Source of the DNA: Mucilaginibacter sp. KACC 22063
Lineage (GTDB): Bacteria; Bacteroidota; Bacteroidia; Sphingobacteriales; Sphingobacteriaceae
DNA length: 64,000 nt
Direction: 5' to 3'
Assembly (NCBI RefSeq): GCF_028736115.1
Contig: NZ_CP117877.1
Coordinates: forward strand, 2,976,001-3,040,000
Under the pieces are notes generated by a model that ran no database searches, was not told the DNA's origin, and saw nothing but the letters and a program-made list of their open reading frames with translations. This document shows, piece after piece, positions 8,542 through 21,397 of this stretch. Position numbers and translations under genes: made by a program. Every line of letters begins with the position of its first letter. The first letter of the stretch is position 1.

Positions 8542-9429
8542 ATGAGTAATAAAAGAAGAGACGGCTTTGAGGGCGAGAAACTGATTTATTTGCCTCCAAA
8601 AATTTGGAAGAATGTTCTAAAAAGACATCCGAACATATTCCAGATATACGTTACACAGATCGGTTACTTTCCTAAAGCGAGCTATCATTACAGAGAGCGG
8701 CGTAAAGGGTGTAAAGACAACATTTTCATTTACTGTTTGCAAGGGAAAGGACACTATGTACTTGAAAATAAAAAATATACAGTTACGGCAAATCAGTTTA
8801 TAGTTTTGCCTGCCACAGATAAATACATGCGTTATTGGGCCGATGCCGAGGATCCATGGACAATTTATTGGATACATTATACTGGTGATCAAATAGATGT
8901 GTTTAACCAGTTTTTAAATGTAAAATCGCATAAAGGGCCTATTGCTATACCTTTCAATGCTAAGGCGATAGGTATATGGGACAATATGTACGAAAGCCTT
9001 GAGATGGGTTATAGCCTGGAGAACCTATCGAACGCCAGTTTTTGTTTATATAACTTTTTAGCAACCTTCTTATTCCCGGAAAGGCACTTAAAAACTGTAC
9101 AAAGCACTGATGTGATAAATAATTCGGTGCTTTATATGAAAGCCAATCTAGACAAGAAGCTTACAGTTGAACAAATAGCTGAACACAACACGCTTTCTAC
9201 TTCCCATTTTTCTGCAATATTCAAAAAGGCGACAGGAATGCCGCCCATGGATTATTTTATTAACATTAAAATGCAGAGCGCTTGTCAATTATTATATAGT
9301 AAAGATGCCAGAATAAAAACAGTAGCCGCAAAGCTGGGATACAGTGATGCTTTCTACTTTTCACGGGTATTTAAAAAATACATGGGCATATCTCCCGAGC
9401 ATTACAAACTGACTATTGATAAGCACTGA
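8542..9429 (+). CDS. AraC-family transcriptional regulator with cupin sensor
   Basis: This 295-residue protein has an N-terminal AraC-type sugar-binding beta domain (about 40-140, with FIYCLQGKGHYVLENKKYTV) and two C-terminal helix-turn-helix motifs (about 195-290, with LGYSDAFYFSRVFKKYMGISP). It is transcribed away from the sugar operon and lies next to it, the usual arrangement for a regulator that activates the operon when the sugar is present. Unlike most AraC proteins of this size, no membrane segment is seen, so it should sense a cytoplasmic ligand. Confidence 0.85.
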   Translation: MSNKRRDGFEGEKLIYLPPKIWKNVLKRHPNIFQIYVTQIGYFPKASYHYRERRKGCKDNIFIYCLQGKGHYVLENKKYTVTANQFIVLPATDKYMRYWADAEDPWTIYWIHYTGDQIDVFNQFLNVKSHKGPIAIPFNAKAIGIWDNMYESLEMGYSLENLSNASFCLYNFLATFLFPERHLKTVQSTDVINNSVLYMKANLDKKLTVEQIAEHNTLSTSHFSAIFKKATGMPPMDYFINIKMQSACQLLYSKDARIKTVAAKLGYSDAFYFSRVFKKYMGISPEHYKLTIDKH

Positions 9430-9482
9430 TATCTACCTTGAAAATTCAAGCAGCTAACATTTCCCCAGTGCTTAAACGCAAA

Positions 9483-9511
9483 AAAGCCCTGTTCTTTAGG
9501 AACAAGGCTTT
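9483..9511 (-). terminator. Terminator of the rRNA operon
   Basis: On the minus strand AAAGCCTTGTTC and GAACAGGGCTTT form a 12-bp stem (one G-U pair) with a five-base loop, followed by a run of U. It lies about 55 bases beyond the 5S gene. It may also stop transcription from the convergent AraC gene. Confidence 0.75.
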
Positions 9512-9563
9512 AAGTTTTGCTGCCCGATTAGGGGCATTGAGTGCCCGAAAGGGCTTTAAAAAA

Positions 9564-9676
<113 letters not shown>

Positions 9677-9824
9677 TATTTTTAGTTATTAGTCATTGGT
9701 CATTAGTGCATTCGTCATTGACTGACTTACGGACTTTGCTGACTTTTCTGACTCATTAACTTGACATATTATTGAAAGAAGTAGTTGAAGCTGAGAGAAC
9801 AACAGCTTATTTGTTGTTTTGATG

Positions 9825-9851
9825 GTGGTGTGACCGGAAAGGTCACACCAC
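9825..9851 (-). other. Perfect hairpin between 23S and 5S rRNA
   Basis: GTGGTGTGACC (9825-9835) and its exact complement (9841-9851) form an 11-bp stem with a five-base loop. It sits just beyond the 23S 3' end, with no U run after it. It is more likely a processing signal than a terminator. Confidence 0.5.
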
Positions 9852-9861
9852 TTATCTGTTG

Positions 9862-12737
<2,876 letters not shown>

Positions 12738-12991
12738 TACGCATACCGCTTTTGCTCGGTATGGTATGTCTTTATTTGATTCTTGTTATCTGTTGTCTGT
12801 TTCCTGTTAACGGTATTGCTACCCAACTGTCAACTCGCAACTCGTAACTGTCCTCTACTGTTGTTTTCTCAGTTTATTCAATTACTTCTTCCAATATGTC
12901 AAAGAACTTTTTTAAGCTTATGTGCTGAAAGTCTAAAGCTTAAAGCTTTTAAGGGCTTTGTGCTTTTCGCTTTCTGCTTTCCGCTTAAGCG

Positions 12992-13065
12992 TGGAGAATA
13001 ACGGATTCGAACCGTTGACCCCCTGCGTGCAAGGCAGGTGCTCTAGCCAGCTGAGCTAATTCCCC
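12992..13065 (-). tRNA. tRNA-Ala (anticodon TGC)
   Basis: The minus strand folds into a cloverleaf: GGGGAAT pairs with ATTCTCC (one G-U pair), the anticodon loop reads CTTGCAC, and the T arm has GGTTCGAATCC. The anticodon is TGC. No CCA is encoded. It lies in the 16S-23S spacer nearest the 23S gene. Confidence 0.95.
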
Positions 13066-13153
13066 AGTTATGATGTCTGTTGCCGGTTGCCGGTTATCTG
13101 TTGCCAGTACTTTTTACTTTCAACTTTTAACTCTTTACCTTTAACTCACCCTG

Positions 13154-13228
13154 TAGTCTCGAGCAGATTTGAACTGCTGACCCCTACATTATCAGTGTAG
13201 TGCTCTAACCAAACTGAGCTACGAGACT
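13154..13228 (-). tRNA. tRNA-Ile (anticodon GAT)
   Basis: The minus strand cloverleaf has AGTCTCG pairing with CGAGACT, a CTGATAA anticodon loop (GAT) and the T arm AGTTCAAATCT. It is the first of two tRNAs in the 16S-23S spacer, the usual Ile-Ala order. Confidence 0.95.
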
Positions 13229-13557
13229 TTCTTTTGCAGTTCCGAGTTGTGAGTTCCGAGTTCCGAGTCAGCTTCGCTGTGCTAACTGCTAACTCTTCTT
13301 TCTATCGCTCCAAACGCTTTGCTGCCGATCTTGTCTTGTGCCTTACTTTTTCAGTTAGTTCACATTCCCTGATGGCTTCATCTTCTGGGTTTCTCTTTTC
13401 AGAGTAGCAAGTACCAAGTATATCGTAGCAAGATCTTCTCTTGTTTCCTATCTCTTGTTTCTTGTCTCTGTCTTTTCTCTTTTATAATAAATAAGATAAC
13501 ATGTAACGAGGCTTTTCCTAATTCCTGTCGTTTGACTGATAGTTTGGGATACTGCTC
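13229..13557 (-). other. 16S to tRNA-Ile spacer, no gene
   Basis: This 329-base transcribed spacer holds no gene I can support. Its left part has close-packed degenerate words (GAGTTCCGAGTT type, 13240-13270), and the middle has CTTGCTAC and ACTTGGTACTTG words. It is purine-rich on the transcribed strand. Processing sites are likely but not resolved. Confidence 0.5.
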
Positions 13558-15081
<1,524 letters not shown>

Positions 15082-15512
15082 AAAATGTTTTGTTTGTATC
15101 CAGACCCTATTACTCAAAATAGAAATCTGTATTTGAAGGCGAAAGTTTTTGAGCTTAAAGCTTAAAGGTAATCCTTTCTGCTTTTCGCTTTTGTCTTTCA
15201 ACCTTATTGTATCTTTATACAGTATCCCTATCAGTTTAGATTTAATTAAATTAAATTGACTTTCTTTTAGGTTGATAACTTGGTTACAAGTTACCCGCTT
15301 CGCTACATGTTATTATCTTATTTAAAGAACTTTGCGCCGCCGCTCACGCTTAGGCTTCTTATGTTGGGCTTCGAGCTGCCAGTTTTCAGTGGCCGGTTAT
15401 CTGTTGTCCGTATGAACTTTCAACTCGTAACTTTCCGCTTTCAACTAACCGCTTTCTGCTTACTTTCTCTTTTCATTTCCGATCCGGAGTCGCTCCGTTT
15501 CGTTTGGGACTG
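15082..15512 (-). other. rRNA leader region, no gene
   Basis: This is the transcribed leader between the nearest promoter core and 16S. It carries AGCTTAAAGCTTAAAG words near 15165, like those at 12930-12955, and a 15-base word at 15392-15406 that also occurs at 13089-13103. An open plus-strand frame (15280-15894) crosses it but looks like chance coding. Confidence 0.55.
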
Positions 15513-15542
15513 CAAAGGTAGAAGTCTTTTTCTTTTCTCCAA
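15513..15542 (-). promoter_or_regulatory. rRNA operon promoter P1
   Basis: On the minus strand TACCTTTG (15520-15513) matches the Bacteroidota -7 consensus TAnnTTTG, and a TTTG lies exactly 19 bases upstream (TTG at 15542-15540). This is the promoter nearest 16S, giving a leader of about 425 bases. Confidence 0.75.
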
Positions 15543-15704
15543 AATTTATTTGAACTTTTTTTTTCAAACTTTCTTCTGGTTACTCCCAGCTTCAGCTTCC
15601 TCCAAAATCAGCCTTAACTTATTCGTTTCCGCCTTTTTTCGCTTTCTCCGCCGTAGCTTCCTTCCCGCTTTTCAATACATTCCCGCTCCCGTTCGGAGCG
15701 GCTG

Positions 15705-15735
15705 CAAAGGTGATCATTTTTTTCTATTCTCACAA
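15705..15735 (-). promoter_or_regulatory. rRNA operon promoter P2
   Basis: On the minus strand CACCTTTG (15712-15705) fits the -7 box except for its first base, with TTG 20 bases upstream (15735-15733). Just downstream a CCGCTCC/GGGAGCGG hairpin (15683-15702) resembles the GGAGCG/CTCCG hairpin after P1, so P1 and P2 look like duplicated units. Confidence 0.6.
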
Positions 15736-15843
15736 GTACCTACAAAAGTTTTTTTTTGCTTTTGTGAGAAGCACTTTTCCCGTCTCTTCTCTATTCTTTC
15801 ACCTTCGTCTTTTCAAGTAACAACCCTCATTGCTGAGGGGATA

Positions 15844-15873
15844 CAAATGTACCAACTTTTACCCGCCCTGCAA
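15844..15873 (-). promoter_or_regulatory. rRNA operon promoter P3
   Basis: On the minus strand TACATTTG (15851-15844) is a perfect TAnnTTTG box with TTG exactly 19 bases upstream (15873-15871). It is the most distal of three tandem cores. Confidence 0.7.
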
Positions 15874-16147
15874 CCTTTTTCTTTACTTTTTTAAAACATT
15901 TACTTAATACGCTGGTTTCAAAGGGTTAAGCTTGCCGAAAGCAAACATTAACGCTCATATATTTCCAAAATAAAACTCAATTAATAGTTTCTAACCATTA
16001 TCAAATGTCCGTTATCGCCTTAATTTCTTTAAAATCCCATATAATATGAGATAAACAAATTCAGATATTAAGCAGTATCCTTTTTCAAAAAACTATTATA
16101 ATATAGAATTAAATTAGAAGCTGATTACATATTATCATATAGCAAGC

Positions 16148-16528
16148 ATGGACATTAAAGATCTAATCCCAAAACATAAACATTACCATGAAGTAATCAG
16201 TGAGCTTAAAGAACTTTCATTCGAACAGATTAAGCCAATTTTACCCCAGTTGTTAGAATGGCTTCAAGATATGAATTGGCCAATTGGCAGGTCCATTGCG
16301 GATGTCTTAAAGCCATTTGCAAACAGAATGACTTCTGAAATAATTAAAGTTCTGAGATCAAACGATTCAATGTGGGAACTTTGGGTATTAATTAATTTGG
16401 TGAGAAATACAACCGATCCTCTTTTGTTGGCAGAAATCGAACGGATTGCAAAATTTCCATCAAAAGTTGAAATTGAAGACGAGGTAAACCTGGAAGCAAT
16501 TGCAATTTTAAATGGAGATTATAAATAG
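16148..16528 (+). CDS. DUF5071 domain protein
   Basis: This 126-residue soluble, acidic protein matches the DUF5071 pattern: DLIPKHKHYHEVISELKEL at 4-22, then PILPQLLEWLQDMNWPIG near 31-48, and the rest alpha-helical. The family has no settled biochemical role and is often found alone or as a possible immunity protein. No toxin gene is adjacent. It sits between the rRNA promoters and a tRNA gene on the other strand. The 274 bases before it show no other feature. Confidence 0.75.
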   Translation: MDIKDLIPKHKHYHEVISELKELSFEQIKPILPQLLEWLQDMNWPIGRSIADVLKPFANRMTSEIIKVLRSNDSMWELWVLINLVRNTTDPLLLAEIERIAKFPSKVEIEDEVNLEAIAILNGDYK

Positions 16529-16541
16529 TTTATATAGTCAT

Positions 16542-16573
16542 AAAAAAAGCCTCTCATTTTCATGAGAGGCTTT
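16542..16573 (-). terminator. Terminator, mainly for tRNA-His
   Basis: AAAGCCTCTCAT and ATGAGAGGCTTT form a perfect 12-bp stem with a four-base loop. On the minus strand it is followed by TTTTTTTATG, so it should end tRNA-His transcription. On the plus strand the U run is short, but it may also serve the DUF5071 gene. Confidence 0.8.
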
Positions 16574-16574
16574 G

Positions 16575-16649
16575 GGTAAATGATGGGGCTCGAACCCACG
16601 ACCCCTAGAACCACAATCTAGTGCTCTAACCAACTGAGCTACATCTACC
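16575..16649 (-). tRNA. tRNA-His (anticodon GTG)
   Basis: The minus strand forms a cloverleaf with GTAGATG pairing to CATTTAC, anticodon loop TTGTGGT (GTG), and T arm GTGGGTTCGAGCCC. An extra G at the -1 position faces a C discriminator, the identity pair of tRNA-His. It is a single-gene unit with its own promoter and terminator. Confidence 0.95.
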
Positions 16650-16660
16650 GTTTGGGATTG

Positions 16661-16690
16661 CAAAAATACAAATCTTGATTAGCTATGCAA
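16661..16690 (-). promoter_or_regulatory. tRNA-His promoter
   Basis: On the minus strand TATTTTTG (16668-16661) fits TAnnTTTG, with TTG exactly 19 bases upstream (16690-16688). The tRNA starts 12 bases after the box. Confidence 0.75.
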
Positions 16691-16755
16691 GTCCTTTTTT
16701 CAAAAAAATTATCATAGCGCATTGCAATCGCATTTTCCTATACTTGCAGCTGTAT

Positions 16756-17226
16756 ATGATAGAGATTTTTACAGACGGTGCATCAAGCGGAAATCCTGGC
16801 CCAGGTGGCTATGGCGTAGTTTTACGATCGGGAAACCATTATAAAGAGCTATCCGCCGGATACCGAAAAACCACCAATAACCGCATGGAGTTAATGGCTG
16901 TTATTAAAGGGCTTGAGGCGTTGAAAAGCCCTAACCAGGAAGTTGTAATATGCTCGGACTCGAAATATGTGATAGATGCCATTGAAAAGCGCTGGGTACA
17001 TAGCTGGCTACAGAAGGGCTTTAAAGACAAAAAAAACAAGGACCTGTGGATGCGTTATTTAGAACTCAGCAAATTGCACCGCATCAGGTTTGTATGGGTA
17101 CGCGGGCATAACGGTCACCCGGAAAATGAACGCTGCGACCAGTTAGCTGTTGCAGCTTCTAAACAAAAAGACCTGCTTATTGATTCTGTTTTCGAAGCGG
17201 AAATGAATCGCGTTAATCTATTATAA
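16756..17226 (+). CDS. rnhA: Ribonuclease HI
   Basis: From ATG 16756 this encodes 156 residues, the normal size, starting MIEIFTDGASSGNPGPG. The catalytic acids are visible: Asp in TDGASSGNPG, Glu in RMELMAV, Asp in CSDSKYVI, and the final Asp in ERCDQLAVAA, with the handle region and GHNGHPEN. It cuts RNA in RNA-DNA hybrids. An upstream in-frame ATG at 16675 would add 27 residues overlapping the tRNA-His promoter and is unlikely. TATACTTG at 16739-16746 is a near-match to a -7 box. Confidence 0.93.
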   Translation: MIEIFTDGASSGNPGPGGYGVVLRSGNHYKELSAGYRKTTNNRMELMAVIKGLEALKSPNQEVVICSDSKYVIDAIEKRWVHSWLQKGFKDKKNKDLWMRYLELSKLHRIRFVWVRGHNGHPENERCDQLAVAASKQKDLLIDSVFEAEMNRVNLL

Positions 17227-17252
17227 GAACTAAACCACTATATAATTATTAA

Positions 17253-17747
17253 ATGACCCGCATAGGCCTGATATCAGACACACATAACTACCTTGATGAT
17301 GCCGTTTTTAAGCATTTTGAGAATTGTGATGAGATATGGCACGCGGGCGACTTTGGCACTATTGAACTTGCTGATCGGCTTGCTGCCTTTAAACCGCTTA
17401 AAGGTGTCTACGGAAATATCGACGGAAAGGACGTACGTATTACTTACCCGGAACATTTACGTTTTAAATGCGAAGACGTGGATGTGTGGATGACCCATAT
17501 TGGTGGTTATCCCGACAGGTACAGCTCTTTTGTTAAACCTGAAATCTACAACAATCCCCCACAACTATTCATTTGCGGACACTCGCATATACTTAAAGTA
17601 ATATTTGATAAGAAGATCAATTGCCTGCACTTAAATCCGGGTGCTGCCGGAAAACAAGGCTGGCATAAGGTACGCACGTTAATGAAATTTGATATTAACG
17701 GCAGCAAAATTGAAAACCTAAAAGTGATTGAATTGAACGGACGCTAA
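17253..17747 (+). CDS. YfcE/MJ0936-type metallophosphoesterase
   Basis: This 164-residue calcineurin-like phosphoesterase has SDTHNYL (8-14), WHAGDFG (near 31), YGNIDG (near 53), a His in WMTHIGGYP, and CGHSHILKV (near 109) followed by LNPGAAG. This motif set belongs to small bacterial phosphodiesterases of the YfcE/MJ0936 group, which bind two metals; natural substrates are not settled. It follows rnhA by 26 bases and could share its transcript. Its end overlaps the convergent methyltransferase gene by four bases. Confidence 0.88.
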   Translation: MTRIGLISDTHNYLDDAVFKHFENCDEIWHAGDFGTIELADRLAAFKPLKGVYGNIDGKDVRITYPEHLRFKCEDVDVWMTHIGGYPDRYSSFVKPEIYNNPPQLFICGHSHILKVIFDKKINCLHLNPGAAGKQGWHKVRTLMKFDINGSKIENLKVIELNGR

Positions 17748-18448
17748 AAGATGGTAAAGAAGTTCTTCAGTGTTTGTGCGTATTGTGCTGTATACTTCCC
17801 TTGTTCCTGGTAGATTGTAAATTCTGATTTTACTACTTCAACTGGCTTCGATCCAAATGCGATTAAATACCTATGCGGTTCCGAATGTGGGTACGATTTA
17901 ATTGAAATGATTAAACGCTGATATAAACCATATTTATCAGCACACCTTTGAACAATGTCTGATGTATTAACTGGCGCTATAATCCAGAATAAGCCTTTTT
18001 CTGTTAAATGACCAGACGTATATTTTAAAAGATCAGCAAAGAAATTCTCGTCCGCATGTTTGGCAACATTGATTTGCTGATTTGGTGATTTGAGCGATTG
18101 CGTATAGAAAGGCGGATTAGAAACTATTAAATCATACTTCTTTTCCGGATGCTCTTTAAAAAACTGCTCAAAGCTTTGTTCATAGCAGCTTAAACGACTG
18201 GCAAAATCAGAATTATTGAAATTTTGTATAGCAGTATGTGCGGCTGAGTGGTCTATTTCAACGGCATCTATTTGTGCTAAAGCAAAACGCTGTGCCAGCA
18301 TCATGGCTACAACGCCGGTACCCGTTCCAATATCAAGGATACTTCTTGGCTCTTCATTATTTGCCAGTGCCCCCAGCAATACGCCATCTGTATTAATCTT
18401 CATAGCGCAACCCGACTGGTCGACTGCAAATTGTTTAAATTGGAACAT
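17744..18448 (-). CDS. trmN6: tRNA1(Val) (adenine37-N6)-methyltransferase
   Basis: This 234-residue class I SAM-dependent methyltransferase begins MFQFKQFAVDQSGCAMKINTD, a stretch typical of the YfiC/TrmN6 group. It has the SAM-binding DIGTGTGVVAMMLAQR and the catalytic NPPF motif near 112. It would methylate A37 of a valine tRNA. It converges on the phosphoesterase gene with a four-base overlap. Confidence 0.88.
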   Translation of the reverse strand: MFQFKQFAVDQSGCAMKINTDGVLLGALANNEEPRSILDIGTGTGVVAMMLAQRFALAQIDAVEIDHSAAHTAIQNFNNSDFASRLSCYEQSFEQFFKEHPEKKYDLIVSNPPFYTQSLKSPNQQINVAKHADENFFADLLKYTSGHLTEKGLFWIIAPVNTSDIVQRCADKYGLYQRLIISIKSYPHSEPHRYLIAFGSKPVEVVKSEFTIYQEQGKYTAQYAQTLKNFFTIF

Positions 18449-18466
18449 GGCTGATTATGTTGCATC

Positions 18467-18553
18467 GTCATGCTGAACTTGTTTCAGCATCCCAAAGATA
18501 TTTTTTATTGACTTGGCTTAGCGCGTGAGATGCAGAAACAAGTTCGGCATGAC
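18467..18553. repeat. Palindromic intergenic repeat (REP-like)
   Basis: A 25-base arm starting GTCATGCTGAACTTG (18467-18491) is matched by its inverted copy at 18529-18553 with two mismatches or wobbles, with 37 bases between. The arm resembles a GTCATGCTGAACTTGTTTCAG word common between genes in many genomes. It fills the gap between trmN6 and the VOC gene. Confidence 0.75.
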
Positions 18554-18572
18554 CAAATTAAATACCTTCCTA

Positions 18573-18962
18573 TTATACCTCGTAAAACTCAATTGGCAAA
18601 CCGTCGGGGTCAGCTAAAAAAGTAAAACGCTTACCTGTAAACTCGTCTGTACGGATTGGTTCAGTTGTTACTCCGTACTTATTTACTTCGGCAACAGCTT
18701 TCTGAATATCCTCAACCTCGAATGCCAGGTGGCGCAGGCCTGCAGCCTCTGGACGGGATGGCCTTGCCGGCGGGTTGGGAAAAGAAAAAAGCTCGATCTG
18801 GTACAGTCCATTGACTTCCAGATCAAGCTTGTATGAATCTCTTGCTTCGCGGTAAACCTCTTGCAGAATGCTTAAACCAAGTATTTCGGTATAAAACTGT
18901 TTAGATTTTTGATAATCTGTACAAATAATAGCAATGTGGTGTACCCGGTTTAGTTTCAGCAT
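18573..18962 (-). CDS. VOC-family (glyoxalase-like) protein, YaeR type
   Basis: This 129-residue single-domain vicinal-oxygen-chelate protein begins LNRVHHIAIICTDYQKSKQFY and ends FTFLADPDGLPIEFYE. It has the His/Glu metal-ligand pattern of VOC proteins. The arrangement fits the YaeR/SMU.1112c group, relatives of lactoylglutathione lyase whose substrate is unknown. It starts on the last base of purL, so the two are likely co-translated. Confidence 0.85.
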   Translation of the reverse strand: MLKLNRVHHIAIICTDYQKSKQFYTEILGLSILQEVYREARDSYKLDLEVNGLYQIELFSFPNPPARPSRPEAAGLRHLAFEVEDIQKAVAEVNKYGVTTEPIRTDEFTGKRFTFLADPDGLPIEFYEV

Positions 18963-21187
18963 TATTCGCCAAGGGTTAAATGCAAAACGTTATCGTAAAC
19001 TAATTTAATGTCGGTGATATTGCCGTAAAGCTCTTCGTCAACAAACAAATTGCCATGATCGGCTACGGTACCTAACAGACTGAACGGAACTTCTGATGTT
19101 GCCATCATTTCTACAAAACGTTCCTGATCTGCCGGAGCAACGCTTACTACTACCCTTCCCTGCGCTTCACCAAATAAGAAAGCATCTTTACGAATGGTTT
19201 CGTCAGTGTCGATATGAACACCTAAACCATTTGGCATAGCCGATTCTAATAACGCAATGTACAAACCGCCATCGGCAACATCATGTGCCGACTGGATTAC
19301 TTTTGCCTGTATCAGTTGTTTAACCACCTGATGCATGGCATATTCTTTCTCCAGATCGAAATATGGTGCCGGTGATTCTTTGATTTTATGGTATGATGCC
19401 AGGTATTGTGATGAAGCAATATCATTTACAGACTCGCCGATCAGGTAGATCAGGTCGTCAGGCTGTTTAAAGTCTGCCGTCATCATATTATCGATGTTAT
19501 CCAGTACACCTAACATACCAATAGTTGGTGTCGGGAAAACCGGGCCCTCATCTGATGACTGGTTGTAGAAACTTACGTTACCACCTGTTACCGGAGTTTC
19601 AAATTTAGTACACGCTTCGCCCATACCTTTAATAGCACTTACAAACTGCCAGTATACTTCAGGAATGTAAGGGTTACCAAAGTTTAAGCAATTGGTAATT
19701 GCAACAGGCTCGCCGCCTGCGCAGGTAATGTTACGTGCTGCCTCTGCTACTGCAATAGATGTACCTTTTTGAGGGTCGGCATTTACATAACGCGAGTTAC
19801 AGTCGGTAGTTAAAGCAATTGCCTTATCAGTACCTTTAACCGCAACAACAGCTGCATCACAAGGGCGGTTGGTAGTCATAGTAGCTGTACCCACCATTGA
19901 ATCGTACTGATTAGTTACCCACCTTTTTGATGCAATGTTTGGATGCGCTACCAAATGCTCAGCAACCTCTACCAGGTTTTCAGGCTCTGGTACATCATTA
20001 ATATTAAATTTCTGGTATTCCTGGTAATAAGCAGGCTCGCGGTATTCGCGCTCGTAAACCGGGGCACCGCCGCCTAACACTAAATCATCAGCTGGCACAT
20101 CGGCAACCAGTTCACCATTCATATAGTATTCCAGGCGTTTAGTGTCAGTAACCTCGCCAATGACAGCGCAGTTCAAATCCCACTTATCAAATACAGCCTG
20201 TACTAAAGCTTCTTTGCCTTTTTCAACTACAATCAGCATACGCTCTTGTGATTCTGAAAGCAGGATTTCGAAAGGCTTCATATTTTCCTGGCGGGTTGGT
20301 ACTTTATCCAGCCAGATTTTCATACCGTGCTCGCCTTTGGCCGACATTTCTGAGTTTGAGCAGATAATACCTGCCGCTCCCATATCCTGCATACCAATAA
20401 CAGCACCGGTTTTAATAACTTCTAAAGTAGCTTCCAGCAACAGTTTCTCCTGGAACGGATCGCCCACCTGTACAGCCGGCAAATCGTTCACAGAATCTTC
20501 TGTAATATCTTTTGATGCAAATGCCGCACCGTGGATACCATCTTTACCAGTTGCAGAACCCACGATGTAAACCGGGTTACCTACACCATAAGATGTGGCC
20601 GAAACTGTTTCGCCAGCCTTAACAATACCGGCCGACATAGCGTTAACCAGCGGATTTACATTAAAGCTTTCATCAAAATAAAGTTCGCCGCCTACGGTTG
20701 GGATACCAAAGGCATTGCCATAATGGCTGATACCTTTAACTACACCTTTAACCAGCCATTTGGTACGGTCAAGGTTAAGATCGCCAAAACGCAATGAATT
20801 AAGCTGCGCTATAGGGCGTGCGCCCATTGTGAAAATATCACGGTTGATACCACCCACGCCGGTTGCTGCACCTTGATAAGGTTCCAGCGCTGACGGGTGA
20901 TTATGTGATTCAATCTTAAATGCACAACCAATGCCATCGCCAAGATCAACTAAACCGGCATTTTCTTCACCTGCTTTGGCCAGCATGCGTGAGCCGTCGC
21001 GTGGTAAAGTTTTTAACCATTTGATAGAGTTTTTGTAAGAGCAGTGTTCGCTCCACATTACTGAGAATATCGATAGTTCAGTGAAATTAGGCGTACGGCC
21101 CAAAATCTCTTTTATACGGTCAAACTCTGCGGGTAATAAGCCTAAATCTTTGGCGGTTTCAACGGTAGTTAATTCCTGTTGCTCCAA
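18962..21187 (-). CDS. purL: Phosphoribosylformylglycinamidine synthase, small-type PurL subunit
   Basis: This 741-residue protein is the size of the Gram-positive/archaeal small PurL, which works with separate PurQ and PurS subunits rather than the 1300-residue fused form. Seen motifs include SVMWSEHCSYKNS near 43-55, FKIESHNHPSA with the catalytic His, GVGGINRDIFTMGARP and DVADGGLYIALLES. It makes FGAM in purine synthesis. purQ and purS are not in the window. A TAATTTTG core lies upstream. Confidence 0.95.
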   Translation of the reverse strand: MEQQELTTVETAKDLGLLPAEFDRIKEILGRTPNFTELSIFSVMWSEHCSYKNSIKWLKTLPRDGSRMLAKAGEENAGLVDLGDGIGCAFKIESHNHPSALEPYQGAATGVGGINRDIFTMGARPIAQLNSLRFGDLNLDRTKWLVKGVVKGISHYGNAFGIPTVGGELYFDESFNVNPLVNAMSAGIVKAGETVSATSYGVGNPVYIVGSATGKDGIHGAAFASKDITEDSVNDLPAVQVGDPFQEKLLLEATLEVIKTGAVIGMQDMGAAGIICSNSEMSAKGEHGMKIWLDKVPTRQENMKPFEILLSESQERMLIVVEKGKEALVQAVFDKWDLNCAVIGEVTDTKRLEYYMNGELVADVPADDLVLGGGAPVYEREYREPAYYQEYQKFNINDVPEPENLVEVAEHLVAHPNIASKRWVTNQYDSMVGTATMTTNRPCDAAVVAVKGTDKAIALTTDCNSRYVNADPQKGTSIAVAEAARNITCAGGEPVAITNCLNFGNPYIPEVYWQFVSAIKGMGEACTKFETPVTGGNVSFYNQSSDEGPVFPTPTIGMLGVLDNIDNMMTADFKQPDDLIYLIGESVNDIASSQYLASYHKIKESPAPYFDLEKEYAMHQVVKQLIQAKVIQSAHDVADGGLYIALLESAMPNGLGVHIDTDETIRKDAFLFGEAQGRVVVSVAPADQERFVEMMATSEVPFSLLGTVADHGNLFVDEELYGNITDIKLVYDNVLHLTLGE

Positions 21188-21215
21188 TGTAGTATTTGTT
21201 TGATGAAAGGATGTG

Positions 21216-21223
21216 CAAAATTA
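21216..21223 (-). promoter_or_regulatory. Probable purL -7 box
   Basis: TAATTTTG on the minus strand fits TAnnTTTG and ends 29 bases before the purL start. No TTG is seen 19 bases upstream, so the call rests on the -7 box and position. Confidence 0.4.
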
Positions 21224-21397
21224 ACAAAATGAGCCGAACGGGCGGAATGAATTTGACATTTTGTTAAAGGCTTCATATTCGTACCTTTTGAGTTGATCAA
21301 AAGCATAGTATCTACTTGAAATTACTGGCGAAAATATTAACTATGTAACATATTATAAAACCTTGTATCTAAACCGCATAATTTTAAAACCTTCACC

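Noticed and set aside
15280..15894. Open plus-strand frame of 204 codons upstream of 16S rRNA
   Set aside because: It crosses three rRNA promoter cores and the leader, has extreme Phe/Leu/Ser content from T-rich DNA, and shows no domain or start signal.
16675..16755. Longer N-terminus for RNase HI
   Set aside because: It would add 27 residues not found in the family and run through the tRNA-His promoter; the ATG at 16756 gives the family length.
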